DNA from: Oxytricha trifallax
Taxonomy: Eukaryota; Ciliophora; Spirotrichea; Sporadotrichida; Oxytrichidae
DNA length: 64,000 nucleotides
NCBI GenBank assembly: GCA_000711775.1
Contig: ARYC01000782.1
Coordinates: forward strand, 51,821-115,820
Direction of reading: 5' to 3'
Every line of letters begins with the position of its first letter. Position 1 is the first letter of the stretch. The notes beneath the pieces were generated by a model that ran no database searches, was not told the origin of the DNA, and saw nothing but the letters and a program-made list of their open reading frames with translations. A program made the position numbers and the translations under genes. Shown here one piece after another: positions 38,184 through 50,100 of the stretch.

Positions 38184-40225
38184 ATGCCAAAACACCCCAA
38201 GATGCCTGCTAATAAAAAAGTCATTCCTGCTAAAAAGGAGTAAGTGATAGATAAAACTTAGAAGAAATCCTTGTTTGAGTCTGAAAGTGATGAAGATGAC
38301 TACAAAAGTGATGATAATGCATTAGTTAATGCTAAGAATGATGATGATATGCAAGAGAGCAGCAGTGAGTTTGATGATGAGGATTATGATATCGAGGTGG
38401 AAGGAGAAGACGATGAAGAGGAGTCTGATGATGATGACATGGAGGATTAATCTGATGACTCTGATGATGAAATGATCATCAAGTACAAGGAATTGATTGA
38501 ACATTAATAATCACAACTTAAGCCACTACCAGAACATAAGAAATAATTAAACGGGAGGAGTACAGAGCCCATTAATGGCAAACAACCTCAGGAAAATGGT
38601 AAAGTACAATCGACTCCAGTATAAAATGGCAAAACTTCTCAATAAAAACCAAAAGCAAAGCCAGTAACACCCCCTAGTGAATCAGACTCAGATGAAGAAG
38701 AGGAGTCTTTAATTAATAACTAAAACGGAGTGATTGAAGTAGACCCCAAACTTGTGAAGTAAATTATAGAGAAAGATTCCCCAGAACTAAACCGCATACT
38801 TGGGGAATTTATCTAAAACGTAGATAACCTTAACAATAAGCTCAAACCTATGATGCAGAAAGTTTTTGATAAGAATAGTGGCCTTGAAACTAAACATGGA
38901 ATGACCTACCTCGAGATGAAATATACAGTAATTAATTATTAGTATTTTCTATTTTTTTACTTATAACCTATTGAGCTCATACTGCTAATTCCTTTCATTT
39001 TACCTGTTATTGAAATTAGAAGGAAACCAAGACATAGAATCACATCCAGTAGTGGATAGACTTTTGCACATAAAAATTTTGCTTGAAAAACTTAGACCTT
39101 TGGATTAGAAATTACAATATCAAATTGATAAAATGCTCAGGACAGCTGCTTTGGCAGATGCTTCCGGCAATATTGAACCTGGTGAAGAAGTTAGCAATTA
39201 GATTTAATAAAGAATTTAAATATAGAAAAAGGGGTTTAAGGGGGGGTCATACTTAAAGAACTTAAGAATCAATAGATTATATACTTTGTAGATAACTGAA
39301 AACCCTCTGCAATACAGACCAAATCTTGACAATCTAAGAGACTTAACAAATATGGATTAAGATGAGGAAAGCGACGAAGACAATCAAAAGCCTGAGGATT
39401 CAGACGATGGAGAAGACGAAGAAGACCCATCAAATTTTTACTTAATTTTTACCCATCAAAGAAGCAAATCTACAAAGCTTCAAAAATGAACCCAGTGTTC
39501 TTTGATGACAAGAAAACCAGAAAGACTAAGAGAGACGAGGAAGCGCACAAACGCAAAATGGCAAATTCAGACTATGTGGAATAAATTCGCAAGGAAATCT
39601 ATGATGAGCCTGAGGAAGTCCATCTTGGTGGTATGCTCAATAAAAAGTCCAAATTTGCCAAGTTTTATAATTTAAAACCCTTACTTTTTAAGGCATTTAT
39701 CTATTTAAAAAAGTAAATCTTTACATATTTTTCACAAGGAGATGGAACAGATGGAATCACTAGAGCAAGAGCACTTCAAGCGCATGAGTTTCTCCAAGAA
39801 AGAACTCAAAAACATTAAGTAACAAGAGAAGCAGCACTTCCAAGAGAGACTTGATTAATTCGATGATTTGAGAGACATTGAGAATATTTTGGGAAGCAGG
39901 TCTAGAAAGGACAGAGAATGATATTTATAATTTATGCTTATTTCTACTCTATAAACTGACTAAATCTTATGAATTTGCTATATGGTGTTCTTATTAACAT
40001 AATTTTTGAGAAGAAATTGAGATGGACGCATAGATGGAGAACAAACAATTCCAGAAAAACCTAAAGACATACATTAAAAGCAGTGGCCCAAATCAATTCA
40101 ACAACAAAAAGAGAGACTAGAAAGCAGGATTTAAGGATTAAAAGTCAGGTTTTAAGAATCAAAACAAGACTTTCTAGAAAGGCGGTTTTAACAACAAAAA
40201 CAAGAATGGCAATAATAGGAGATGA
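38184..40225 (+). CDS. NGDN: neuroguidin / Lcp5 (Sas10-Utp3-C1D family), six MDSs
   Basis: Nucleolar small-subunit processome factor for 18S pre-rRNA processing, by family knowledge. ATG 38184; an acidic N-terminus (MPKHPKMPANKK, SDEDDYKSDD, DDEEESDDDD) precedes a Sas10/Utp3 core: KYNLLSSYCQFLSFYLLL, HIKILLEKLRPLDQKLQYQI, DKMLRTAALAD, then ENPLQYRPNLDNL. The C-terminus is FYPSKKQIYKASKMNP, KTRKTKRDEEAHKRK, LRDIENILGSRSRKDRE and a Gly/Asn/Lys-rich tail (GFKNQNKTFQKGG), TGA 40223. Five IESs are removed (pointers TATA, TAGA, AATTTTTAC, CAAG, GAGAA), giving one uninterrupted frame. This gene is the clearest demonstration of MDS/IES structure in the window. Confidence 0.93.
38922..38965 (+). other. 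IES in neuroguidin gene, pointer TATA
   Basis: TATA at 38922-38925 and 38962-38965. Deletion of 40 bp joins TYLEMKY to NLLSSYCQFLSFY, matching the conserved core of the family. Confidence 0.8.
39223..39292 (+). other. in-frame IES with G-rich tract, pointer TAGA
   Basis: TAGA at 39223-39226 and 39289-39292. Deletion of 66 bp joins QQRIQIQ to ITENPLQYRPNL. The interval holds AAAAAGGGGTTTAAGGGGGG. Confidence 0.65.
39433..39452 (+). other. 11-bp IES, pointer AATTTTTAC
   Basis: AATTTTTAC at 39433-39441 and 39444-39452, separated by two bases. Removing 11 bp restores EDPSNF-YPSKKQIYKASKMN; without removal the frame is lost. Confidence 0.85.
39659..39738 (+). other. IES in neuroguidin gene, pointer CAAG
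   Basis: CAAG at 39659-39662 and 39735-39738. Deletion of 76 bp joins NKKSKFAK to EMEQMESLEQEHF in frame. Confidence 0.8.
39914..40012 (+). other. IES in neuroguidin gene, pointer GAGAA
   Basis: GAGAA at 39914-39918 and 40008-40012. Deletion of 94 bp removes a TGA and joins GSRSRKDRE to EIEMDAQMENKQF. Confidence 0.88.
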
Positions 40226-40550
40226 GAACGCACACACACACATACTATTTTTAATTAAGAAACTATCTTTAATCAATTATAAATATTTATTTTTACTAAA
40301 AACTACAAATTATAAGGCTACTATTGCCATTAGTTCAATTAAATCTCATATAATTTTAATGTTTGTTTTGTCTAATTAAAATTCCATATATATTTGTAAT
40401 ATAATTTCTGTGTAATTATGTCTCTATGTTTATTTGAAATTGAATAATAGTTGACTAGGAGTAAATATCTAGCCATTTTTAAGTAATATTTGTAGATAAT
40501 AATTCTATGGCTTTATACCACATCATATATCTATATGTATATTATTTTTC

Positions 40551-41769
40551 TCATTGATTTATAGGTAATTAATAGTTTTGATTGCTATTTTCTTGATCAT
40601 TTTGATAAAAGATTCTATTATAGTTATGTTAATTAGTGATTTCTTCTTAATTGTCTAATTGAATGTGCTGAATGTTCTCAGCTGTTAATAGTTTTATATT
40701 ATCTGGGTGCTATTTAGGTAGCTTATAATTTTAGGTTTTAAGGTATAGAGTCTACTGCTGGATGTCCGAGTAGTCCCCCCATTTATGTGAATTATTATCG
40801 TTGTTTTTGGGGTTTTAATTGAATAATTTCATGGATCTTTGAGTCATATTATAACTCATGCCACTATTTTATAGGTAAGTTTCGTCATAGTTTTCATCGT
40901 AGGATTACTCTGTGGATGTTTTTCTTCTGGTATTATTAGCCGATTTGAGGTTATAAAGTTGATCACCCTCTAAATCTATGTGGTTTTTGTAGTTTTCTGT
41001 CACTGGATTGAGGAACTGGTGAGTTTCTGTGTCTAAGTTGGCTTGGTCTTCGACTGGGGTTTAAAGTTTCTTAGGATTTGCTTCAAACTTTGAGTTGTAC
41101 TTGTTTCTCATCATTCTACCGTTTTCAGTCTGTATTAAAGTATTAAATTTAATAATTTTAAAGTTTTAATAACGAACCAAAACATATTTCCAAAATTTAG
41201 ATAAGTCTTTGAGTCACCCAATTTTGTTCTAAGTTTGTCTGGAGAGTACATAGTAAGCCCCTTTCTCTGAATATAAGGCACGAATTTCTCGAAATCTAAA
41301 ATATTCTCATCAATTTCAAGCTGTGAGTTCATTTTTATGTTATTTAAGATTGAGATATAAGTAGCAAACTATTGTTGGTATGTGTTCAAAACTTTTGAAT
41401 TTTCTTCTTGTGAGGAAGTGCTTATAATCAAATTAAAAATTGAAATTAAATTCACAGCATTTTTAATTAAATTCAGAATTTCTAAGCATAAACTACTATA
41501 AATATTAATAATATGTCTCTCTATTTTTTCGAAAAGTTTCCATGACCTTTAGACTTTTCTTTTCCAGAATTTCTTTGAGCTTCTTGGCTTTCATTAGTAG
41601 TGGTAATATCAAGTTCCTTAAGAATTCTGTGGATCTGATACTCTGGTCTCTTAACAGTCATAAATCTGAGGCCTTTAGTGACCACTTTTCCGTGCTATTT
41701 TTTAAGGATTTGAGTCTTGTGAGCGCTTATTTTTTATTATTTGCTCACAATATACCCGATTATTATCAT
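40551..41769 (-). CDS. protein of unknown function
   Basis: Start proposed at ATG 41769 (MIIIGYIVSKQQKISAHK), followed by VVTKGLRFMTVKRPEYQ, IHRILKELDITTTNESQ and SGKEKSKGHGNFSKK. After an unresolved join (a second frame near 41400-41520 is open, and a start at ATG 41332 is an alternative) come QLEIDENILDFEKFVPYIQR, KGLTMYSPDKLRTKLGD and a putative GTTATT..ACAG intron. Then TENGRMMRNKYNSKFE and a long Asn/Gln-rich tail (TAENIQHIQLDNQEEITNQ) end at TGA 40551-40553. No family recognised. Codon use with TAA/TAG for Gln and higher G+C than flanks argue that it is real. Confidence 0.65.
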
Positions 41770-42621
41770 CAAAATGACAAAATTTATTAAGAGACATCTA
41801 TCCCTTTTTATAAATTCATTATAAATACATTATAATTTTTTCTCTAATGACAATTCCTGCAACAACAGGAAGGATTATAGCAATTTGCGAATCTGCTGGC
41901 ATGTTTTATATATAATTAGATTTTATAGAGATTTTAGGTTTAATTAAAAATGGAATGAATGGGTTGATTGGTATTAGTAATGGAATTAGGTTTTGTGCGT
42001 GTGATTTTATTTTATCTTTTGATGATGTGTTTGTATGATTTTGCTGTTAAGGGAAACTATACAGATATTTATTAAGATATGTCTGATAGAAATTGAGAAA
42101 AAAAGAGATGTAGAGAGTGATCGGAATGTAAATAGAAGGTTACCTTTTAAGGATATAGAGATATATAATAATAATTAAATTTAGATTAGTTAGCTAGATA
42201 TTATCTATTAATAAAATTTACGATTATTTATAATAGTTTTTATGTAATTTTTTAAAAAATATTTTGTGAAAAATTTATTAATTAAATATATTAAACAGCG
42301 AGCTTTAAAAATATCAGGATATGAGTCAACCACTCGATATAAAATATAAATTTCAATTTATTTTAAAAATAGGAAGTTTATTAAACAAAGGTTGATAAGA
42401 AAGTTGACAATTAAATTTTACCATTTATATTTTAGATTTACCTCTCTCTATAAATATTAATTTGTATTTTATTGATAAAACTATACATGAGAGAGAATAC
42501 ATTGACTATAATATGATTATAATGATTATTGATGTCTATTTCTATGTTTTAATTTTTGATTAGTAACAGATTCAACGCATAGTACAAATAAAAGCTAAAA
42601 AATTAAATCTATTATTTGTGA
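41770..42621. other. AT-rich intergenic stretch
   Basis: No coding block recognised between the unknown gene and the COMM-domain gene; strongly AT-rich. Confidence 0.5.
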
Positions 42622-43481
42622 TCATTTAAGGAATTTAAAGACTTTCTTGGAGTATGTAGTGTCGATACTTTTCAATGCCTCTTCTAATTCTTGTTAAATA
42701 TGTTCCTAAATTAATTTAGAAATATTTGTAAATAAAATTTTGGAATTTTTATGATGATTATACAGAAATCCTTTACACTCCTTTTTTTATAAACCCTATT
42801 AATTTTAGCATAAATACGTTTTAGATTAGTGTAGTCACAATCCATAACAAAACTCTCAACCTAATTTTAATTGTTCTATTCCCCGTGATGTTGGCTCTAC
42901 CCCTCTGCAATATCAACTTTGAGGGTGTACTTTGGCACCATGATTTTCTACCTGGCTCTGCATCCAGTAACCAAACTCATTTTCCAATCGAAATCCTTAA
43001 ATCTTTTTATGTCGCTCTCGTTCTCTCCGTTTAGAATCTCTCTCAACTCGTTGATATGTGGGAAAACAGCCTGTAAAAATTAATAAATGTTAAAAATGGC
43101 TTGATTATTTACATCGAAGAAAGGCTTCTTGAATTGAGGCTTTAAACCTGATTACTCAAAGATTATTTCGAATTCTTCTTGATTTGCCTTTACTTTAGCT
43201 ATGTGCAAGATCAAATAGGCAAGTATTACACTCTTTATATAATATGATTGTTTAATACAAATCCAATGGATCAAGGCCAAATCTCTCTAATATTATTTAA
43301 TTCTATAGTTTTAATTGAGAAACCTAAGAGATCATTTCTGATAATAGTTGATAGTTCTCCAAATTCTTTAAGAAATCCAATTAATATTTGGAAAGATAAA
43401 AGTTATTGAGTTACCTTGAGGGTCTTCGAAACATTGGAGAATTTCAAGAGAGCCAGTGATTTTATCTGTGATAGTTGTCAT
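42622..43481 (-). CDS. COMM-domain-containing protein
   Basis: COMMD proteins are subunits of the Commander complex in endosomal recycling, by family knowledge. ATG 43481 (MTTITDKITGSLEILQCFED), then FGELSTIIRNDLLGF and LHIAKVKANQEEFEIIFEQ. An intron ends at TTTTACAG before AVFPHINELREILN. The COMM domain is DFDWKMSLVTGCRARQK, YTLKVDIAEG and VESFVMDCDYTNLKRI. After removal of an IES (pointer TAAAT on the plus strand) it ends QQELEEALKSID and TGA at 42622. The Trp of the DFDW motif and the terminal helix fit the domain. COMMD subfamily not assignable. One upstream join near 43380 is unresolved. Confidence 0.8.
42695..42815 (-). other. IES in COMM-domain gene, pointer TAAAT
   Basis: TAAAT at 42695-42699 and 42811-42815. 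Deletion of 116 bp joins CDYTNLKRI to QQELEEALKSID, completing the last COMM helix. Confidence 0.85.
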
Positions 43482-43647
43482 TTTGTTTTTTATTATATTA
43501 ATTATTTTTCTAATTACAATTATTTTCAGATATTTATCTTTGAAATAAAAAATGGTATGTTTTACTTATCAAATTATTTCTAAATATTATAGTTAGGAAA
43601 ATACTTAAAATATTTGAATTAAAATTACTTATTATTAAAACCTTATA

Positions 43648-46600
43648 TCACTGCTGTTACTCAGCCTTTTTCTGGAGATTCTCTTGGAAAATCTCATCAA
43701 ACCATAGTGAAATATTCATAGTAGCGTCTAAGCCAGGCTCAGTGCTGCCAATGGAATGTCCATCTTCAGGGTAGTTGTATATTTTGGTTTTTACGCCTTG
43801 TTGCTTGAGGGTGTGATAGTAGTGATACCCTTAGTGGGGTGGCACTCTTTTATCTTGCTGTCCGATGAGAATAAGTGATGGGGTAGTCACATTCTTGGCA
43901 ACAGACACTGGTGAACGGTTAAAGAATACAGTGTTGTCCTCAGCGGTTACCTGATAAGAGAGGTCTTTATTCAAGCAACAGGCATAAATCCAGTCTGGAA
44001 TGTCGGTTGCTGCATACATGTAGGACATGTTCAAAACTGGATTCCAAAGTACAGCTGCTTTATACAAATGCTTGAACTCTGGATGGCCAATCTACCAACC
44101 AGTTGAGAAACCTCCATGAGAACCACCGTAGACACCTACTCTATCTAAGTCAATCTTATCTGCAAACTTATCTAAGGCCATCTTTGTCAAGTTACCCTAA
44201 TCCTCAATATCTCTTTCACCAATATGTCCAAGGAGACTATTTAAAAAATCTTCTCCATAGCCTGTTGACCCTCTGTAATTTACAATTAAAAGTTGGTAGC
44301 CTTGTAGAACAAAATAAGTTCTCATTTATAGGAACATATCTTATGGACTGCATCCAAAGGGACCTCCATGTAAGATCACAATTATATATTAATTTTTATT
44401 TAATAAAACAATCATTGGGTGCTTCCTAGTGGCATCTAAAAGAGATGATCTAATGAAATATGCCTCAGCTCCATTTTCAAGGGCAATCACTTCTTTAGTA
44501 ATAGTTGGAAGGACTGTTGCGATTTCTTTTTCAACATCAGACTTTTAAGAATTGAATTTCAATTAATCAACAATTGTTAAACTGAGATTTTAACAAATAT
44601 TTTGTTGTTTTAGATAATTAGAAATATAAGATTTTACTTTTTTATTATAATTTATTAGATTTGTGGAGTCTAGTAGTTCAGTCAAACTTTATATAAAAAT
44701 TAAAATATATTTTTATATGTGTCAAATTTAGTATATTACTTTAAAAATACTTTGAGTATCAATATTCTTGAATTGCAAAGCATAGATAATAGGTGGAGTT
44801 GTATGATTACTGTACTTGATAATCAATGTATCTTCAAATGTTCTATGTAACTCATACTCACCATCCATAGCACTTTCACCTTACTTATTCAAAAAATTAA
44901 GCCATCTCACTTCCTTGGTATCTATGTCGATTATAAAACCGTATACATTTACCAAAGTATATTGGAAAATAAAACCCCATAGATCAATTAAGATATGTTA
45001 ATTGGAGTTAAGAACAATTGAATCAACAATTGATAATTATTGGCTGAAAATAAATATAATTAGGCTAAAATCAAATTTAAACATCCTCATTGGATTATAT
45101 TATAAGGACAATTAATTGAGCCAATAGTTTTAATAATTAGTCCAAAAATTATGATTATACGCCAATAATAATTAATTTTCAATTTAATTGTTCTCAACTT
45201 CAATCTTCGTGTCTTAATTGATCTATGGGGTTTATTTATACATACAGCCTTTCTTGGCCTTTGAAAGTGGATTCGAAAAGAGCATAGCGATTGGATTCAC
45301 CCAAGAAACCAGAGTGAATATAGCTTTAATTATACCCAAATAATCCCACGAAATCTTCTCCTTCCTTAGGATAGGCTTGATGCTTATCAATTACTAGTGT
45401 TGACTGTAAGTTAAATTTTTGTACAAAAATATGTAATTTCACCCGTTTTATAATAATATACATGACTACTCATTATCTGCTTGAATGGGCCACTTGAAGT
45501 ATCTCATTTGATAGTTGCCACTATGAGAGATAAACTTTTCCTGAGCTCCAAAGTACAAAAGTCTAGAGTAGTCTCTTGAAAACTTTGGCATAAATGAAGC
45601 GAATTCAGTAGAGTTCAAACATTAAACATAGTTATCTGGTTTGTTTTCTTTCAGTTTTTTCTTGTCTGTAATTGGATCACGGATGTAATAAAGCTTGGTG
45701 TCTTTGTTCAGACAGAAATTCATACCGATTTTGTGGATTGGCATTGAATATCCAACAAATACAATGGCGTTTGAAGTCTCATCGAATTGTGGGTATGCAG
45801 GGTGTAAAGTTGGGTAAATTTATATATGATAAGTAGATTATGAGCTTAATAGTAAATTGATTTGTTCTCGAATACAAATTTACTCTTTGTAAAGTTGAAT
45901 CAATGCCTTGAACTTCCTCGATGGTATTCTCAAGCAAGTTAAACACAAAGATTGCTGGTCTCTTTTTGCCAATTAGGGTCTCACCGAAATCATCAGTATA
46001 TTGGTACTTCTCATCCATGAAGTGCTGCTCCTTATCCTCTTCCTTTTTCTTTTCCTCCTCGGATTTCTTCTCTTCCTCCTCTGGGTCTTTCTTCTTTCCA
46101 TCGTTGTCGTCTTCCCAGTAGTTTTTGTAGGCTGCTGGCTCTGGTCTCTCACCTATGAATACTATCTTAGTCTCATCATTAGACCATGAAACTGTACCGA
46201 AGATGGCGTCATTCATTTAAAAATTAACCAAATAATTAGACATATCATGATGTTATATGTTTTAGATTGTATACTTTAGAACATTTATCCGTCACTTTCT
46301 TGGCTTAAATGAAACCTTGCTCCTCATCTCTCCAGACTTCAATGTATAAGTCTTTATCGTTTTTTTCGCCCTTTCTGAATCTCACTTGCAATTAGTCACT
46401 CCATGGTGATTGGGAAGCCAACATCAATGATGATTTTTTAAAGTACTGATATTAGTGTAAACTGTAAAAAAATAATAAATAATATAAGAATATAATGATT
46501 GTCCGCTGGCATCAAGTGGCACAGTTGTTAATCTCTAGACTTTACCAGATGCCAATTAATCAGAGGATGTATCTTTTTCGAGCAAGTACTAACTCTAATA

Positions 46601-46910
46601 TTGCAACTTCTAAACTCTCTTAAGATCAAATATTGATTATAGAATCTTCTATACTCGTAAATGAAAAGATATATAGAAATCTTCTCTAATAAGTCATCCC
46701 TCAATTCTGGAAATATGTTTATAAAATATTAATCTTAAGATCAAGAGCTTCTTTGACAATTTTGACAAGATACTTGTTCTTGCTGTGATCATCTGGTAGT
46801 CTTGAGACAGTCGCACCAAGATATGCGGGCAGCGCTGAGTTAAGTGCATCGAATAATTTGGTTAAGTAGTCTCTGCGGGATTTTTGAGATTGAATCAGTG
46901 TTTGGAACAT
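43648..46910 (-). CDS. APEH: acylaminoacyl-peptidase (S9C prolyl oligopeptidase family)
   Basis: Cytosolic serine peptidase releasing N-acylated amino acids from peptides. ATG 46910 (MFQTLIQSQKSRRDYLTKLF), then an N-terminal beta-propeller (NDAIFGTVSWSNDETKIVF, IGERPEPAAYKNYWED) with a highly charged insert (DPEEEEKKSEEEKKKEEDKE, 46020-46100). Further propeller strands (RYALFESTFKGQERLYVYGF) span an IES that carries a family B element. The C-terminal alpha/beta-hydrolase has the nucleophile in VYGGSHGGFSTG (near 44110), Asp in LILIGQQDKRVPP and His in YNYPEDGHSIGS. Conserved LYKAAVLWNPVLNMS and ATDIPDWIYACC also match the family. It ends QQQ-TGA at 43648-43650. The triad is complete. Other IESs and introns lie between blocks (for example near 44590-44760 and 45830-45890) but were not all resolved. 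Confidence 0.9.
44942..45243 (-). other. IES carrying a family B element, pointer TATACAT
   Basis: TATACAT at 44942-44948 and 45237-45243. Deletion of 295 bp joins KGQERLYV to YGFIIDIDTKEV in frame. Confidence 0.85.
44971..45233. repeat. family B palindromic element with AAAACCCC termini, copy 2
   Basis: Left end AAAACCCCATAGATCAATTA, right end TAATTGATCTATGGGGTTT; arms remain similar well inward (GGAGTTAAGAACAATTGAA versus its inverse). Same termini as 33172-33429. Fills most of the IES. Confidence 0.9.
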
Positions 46911-47159
46911 CTTCAAAGATAAATAAGTGAATTTTAAATTTATTAATATTATTTCAATTTAGATTTTCAGTAAAGATATTGAAAAAGCTTCGGTGATATA
47001 GATAAAATCTACTACTTTATGGAGATTAAATTTTGGAAATATTTAGGAGATTAAAAAATAAATTCAATTAATAGTAGTTTTAAATGTAACTGTTAAACTT
47101 TTGATGGTATGTTTTGTTAAATTTAGATTATCAAAATTAAGTTATTCTTAAAAATATTT

Positions 47160-50100
47160 TCACTGTTTCTTTAATGATTTTGGTACGTATTTCTTCCACT
47201 ATATAACAGTCTAGTCCATACCTCCAATCGACAGTAGATATTCGCCTTAATTCAAGAACTTAACCTTAGTGACATGCTCACTATGCCCTCTGAATGACCT
47301 AGCCTGATGAGTTTTATTATCTCTGACGGGATCCCTGTAGATATTTACAAGTCCATAGTCGTCACCTGTCGCTAGAATGCCAAGCTAAGGGCAGCTGTCC
47401 ACTGAATTTATATGAGTGCCGTCACAGCCTGGTGGGAAGATTCCCTCAACAGACCATCCTAATTTGCAAGTCTGAGATGCCCAGATAGTGTTCTTGGTAT
47501 AAAAGAAATAAAAAACATCATTCCATTGGTATATAAACTATATTTGATGCACCATGAGGATCATTTTTTAATATTCTTTAGTTCCCACTTAAAGTGAAGA
47601 AAAGAAGTTCATAAGCACCACAGTTTGATCTTATAAAAGAGGGAGAGTCTTAAAGTGACCAATCGAAACAAGTTATAAATGAGGAATGAGCTTTGAGAGT
47701 TTAGGTGTGTTGGTAATTATTGGGAACATTGTAAATGTAAATAAAGTTATCATGTTTTAAATTTTACCGGACTAATTTCCGGTTTAATGTATTATTTATT
47801 ATTATAAATTTCATGTGAACCCACGGCAAGCTTATTATTCTATGGATTGTAACTCATGCATTCAATCCATTCTTAAGGCTAAGTTAATGTGTAAATGACT
47901 TAATTGAGGTTTGACGAAGCTTCGAAGGTAACTTTTCTAATAGTGACATTACCAGTGTTATCAGCCACTGCCAAATGCTGTAACTAAACATTATAGGCCA
48001 AAGCTCGAGATTATTTTTGAGGTGGCTCACTTGATGTAGTTGAGGCACCGCCCTTAAACTACTTTACTTATTTCTTTTACTCTTCTGAATCTTAAATTAG
48101 TTCAACCTCCCCTTGCTAAATTTTCTTCTTTTTCATTATGTCAAACATGAAAATCTTATTGTCATCGCAACTTGTGAAGAATAGGCCTTGTCCTTCTATT
48201 GTAACTTTAATCAATATATATTTGTTATTATTTATATTTTTAGAGAAGATTTTGATCTTTAGAAATAATATTATAATATTATATTGTGGTTAATCCCCAG
48301 ACCTCCCCATCATGATGCGAGTGCATAATTATTTCTCTAGACTAGGTATTTACATCATACTCTAAAATACTGCCATTTGCCAATCCAATTAGTAAAAATT
48401 TATTAACATCTAATGATCTTGGAATGGCTTCTACAAATAATTCTAAATCATTTATAAAATATATTTATAGAATCTAATTAAATTTCTACATTGATTGAGG
48501 TTTAAATTTCGAATGTTTCTGGGTCTAAAATTTTAATTGTTAAATCAGCTGCGCCAGTAACTAGTATTCCCTTATCAGCAGCTGGATCTTTTACATACCT
48601 AATACAATCAGTATTAATTACTTGTCTAATAATATATGCTAGTAAAACATGAATTTATTTTGGAGGAAAAATTATACTGAATGTATGATTCCTTTGTGTA
48701 CATTTTCTTCTTTCATTATAGACCCAATACCCCATTTCATTATTCTACCATCTTGAGAACCGGTAAAGAAATTTCCCTTTTCATCACCAGCAACACACAG
48801 TAGGTTAGTCTGTTATAATATACACTTCACTTTTTAATATATAATTTTGGAGTTTATCAATAATAAGTTGCACCACCGAATTTTCCAGCTGTTTTCTTTC
48901 CTTTCATATCCCAAAAGAATACATGCTTTGGACCAACCGAGCAAAATGTATCATTTGCCAAACTCCAATCTATCATGAATATTTTGTTGCCACCAGTTAT
49001 CGCTTTAAAGGCTTACACACCTGTTTTCCAATTATTAAAGATATTCACTTTATGATTATCAAAGCCAATAAGATTAATTAATGAAAACTCCAATCATGGA
49101 CATAGATATTATGGTCGTTACTAAAATCAGCACAAGCGATATATTTAGCATCTTTATTAAAAGCTATAGCTGTGATTGATCTCATACCCTTAGGGAGTCT
49201 ATAAGTTCCCAATTTTACAGCGCTATTTGATTCCCAAATAAAAACTATTGGAGAGTGACCAACTTGCCCTGATATAAAAAATAACTTTTATTATAACTTC
49301 AATTTTTAGCCCTGTAGCAACCATTGAGCGAGTTTAGTCAATACATAAACACATAACATCATCAGTGTGCGAGTCCACAGTAAAATCAGTTTGTTTTCTA
49401 GACATATTGCTTGTCTCTTTTCCACCAAAAGTGAGTTAAGTACGATTCTTAGGATCTAAGATAATTCCCATGGCTGCTGTCATATAGACTGGTCTGCGTT
49501 TGTGATTGTAAAATAAGTTTTAACGTGCTTCTTCGTTTTTATAGCCGTACACAAAATCTATTTGATAAGAAATATCTGGAAGTGTTTTATTAATTTTAGG
49601 GCAAGGATAGGGTTCGGCTATAGCTCCTTTCCAAGGCTAGCAAGCCATGCTTTCATCTCCATGCCCTACATCAGCAACCTCAAACATCTCAAGGCCGTCA
49701 GTATCCAACTTATGACCCTTGCCCAGAGCTGTCCCACCATTCATTGATTGAGGGTCTTTCTTATCCTTCGCCATGTTTTATATCTTCTCGCTTTTAAGCT
49801 ATTTAGAGTTCATTTCCTTTTCAAGAGTAGGATCAAAGAAACCATTCACCTTCTTTTTCTTTCTAAAGATTAATTTATTGGTAAGTTACAAATATCAAAG
49901 GATAATCAAAATTAAAGAAATTAATCTAGAAAGGCACTATAACCAAGTAATAACTATGATTTTATGTGAGCAATTGAAATTTTATTTTTATGGTAAACTT
50001 AAAACTTACTTTTTCTAAACTGACTGTTTCATCTTTTACTACTAATTCTTGCTTTGATTTTTATCTTGTAATGGTTACTTCACGTTTTTATCTTTTTTAT

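Noticed and set aside
40796..40815. GGGGTTTT at about 40807 as another telomere-like tract
   Set aside because: It is the antisense of coding FNQNPKNND in the minus-strand gene, not in an IES.
41400..41530. 14-3-3-like similarity of a stretch reading SLCLEILNLIKNA and ENSKVLNTYQQQFATYI
   Set aside because: Only loosely similar, lacks the 14-3-3 signature peptides and sits next to an unresolved join.
46001..46189. Plus-strand open frames over the acylaminoacyl-peptidase gene (45921-46189)
   Set aside because: Antisense to the charged Glu/Lys insert of the peptidase; the Leu/Ser/Phe-rich product is what an antisense of GAA/GAG/AAG codons gives.
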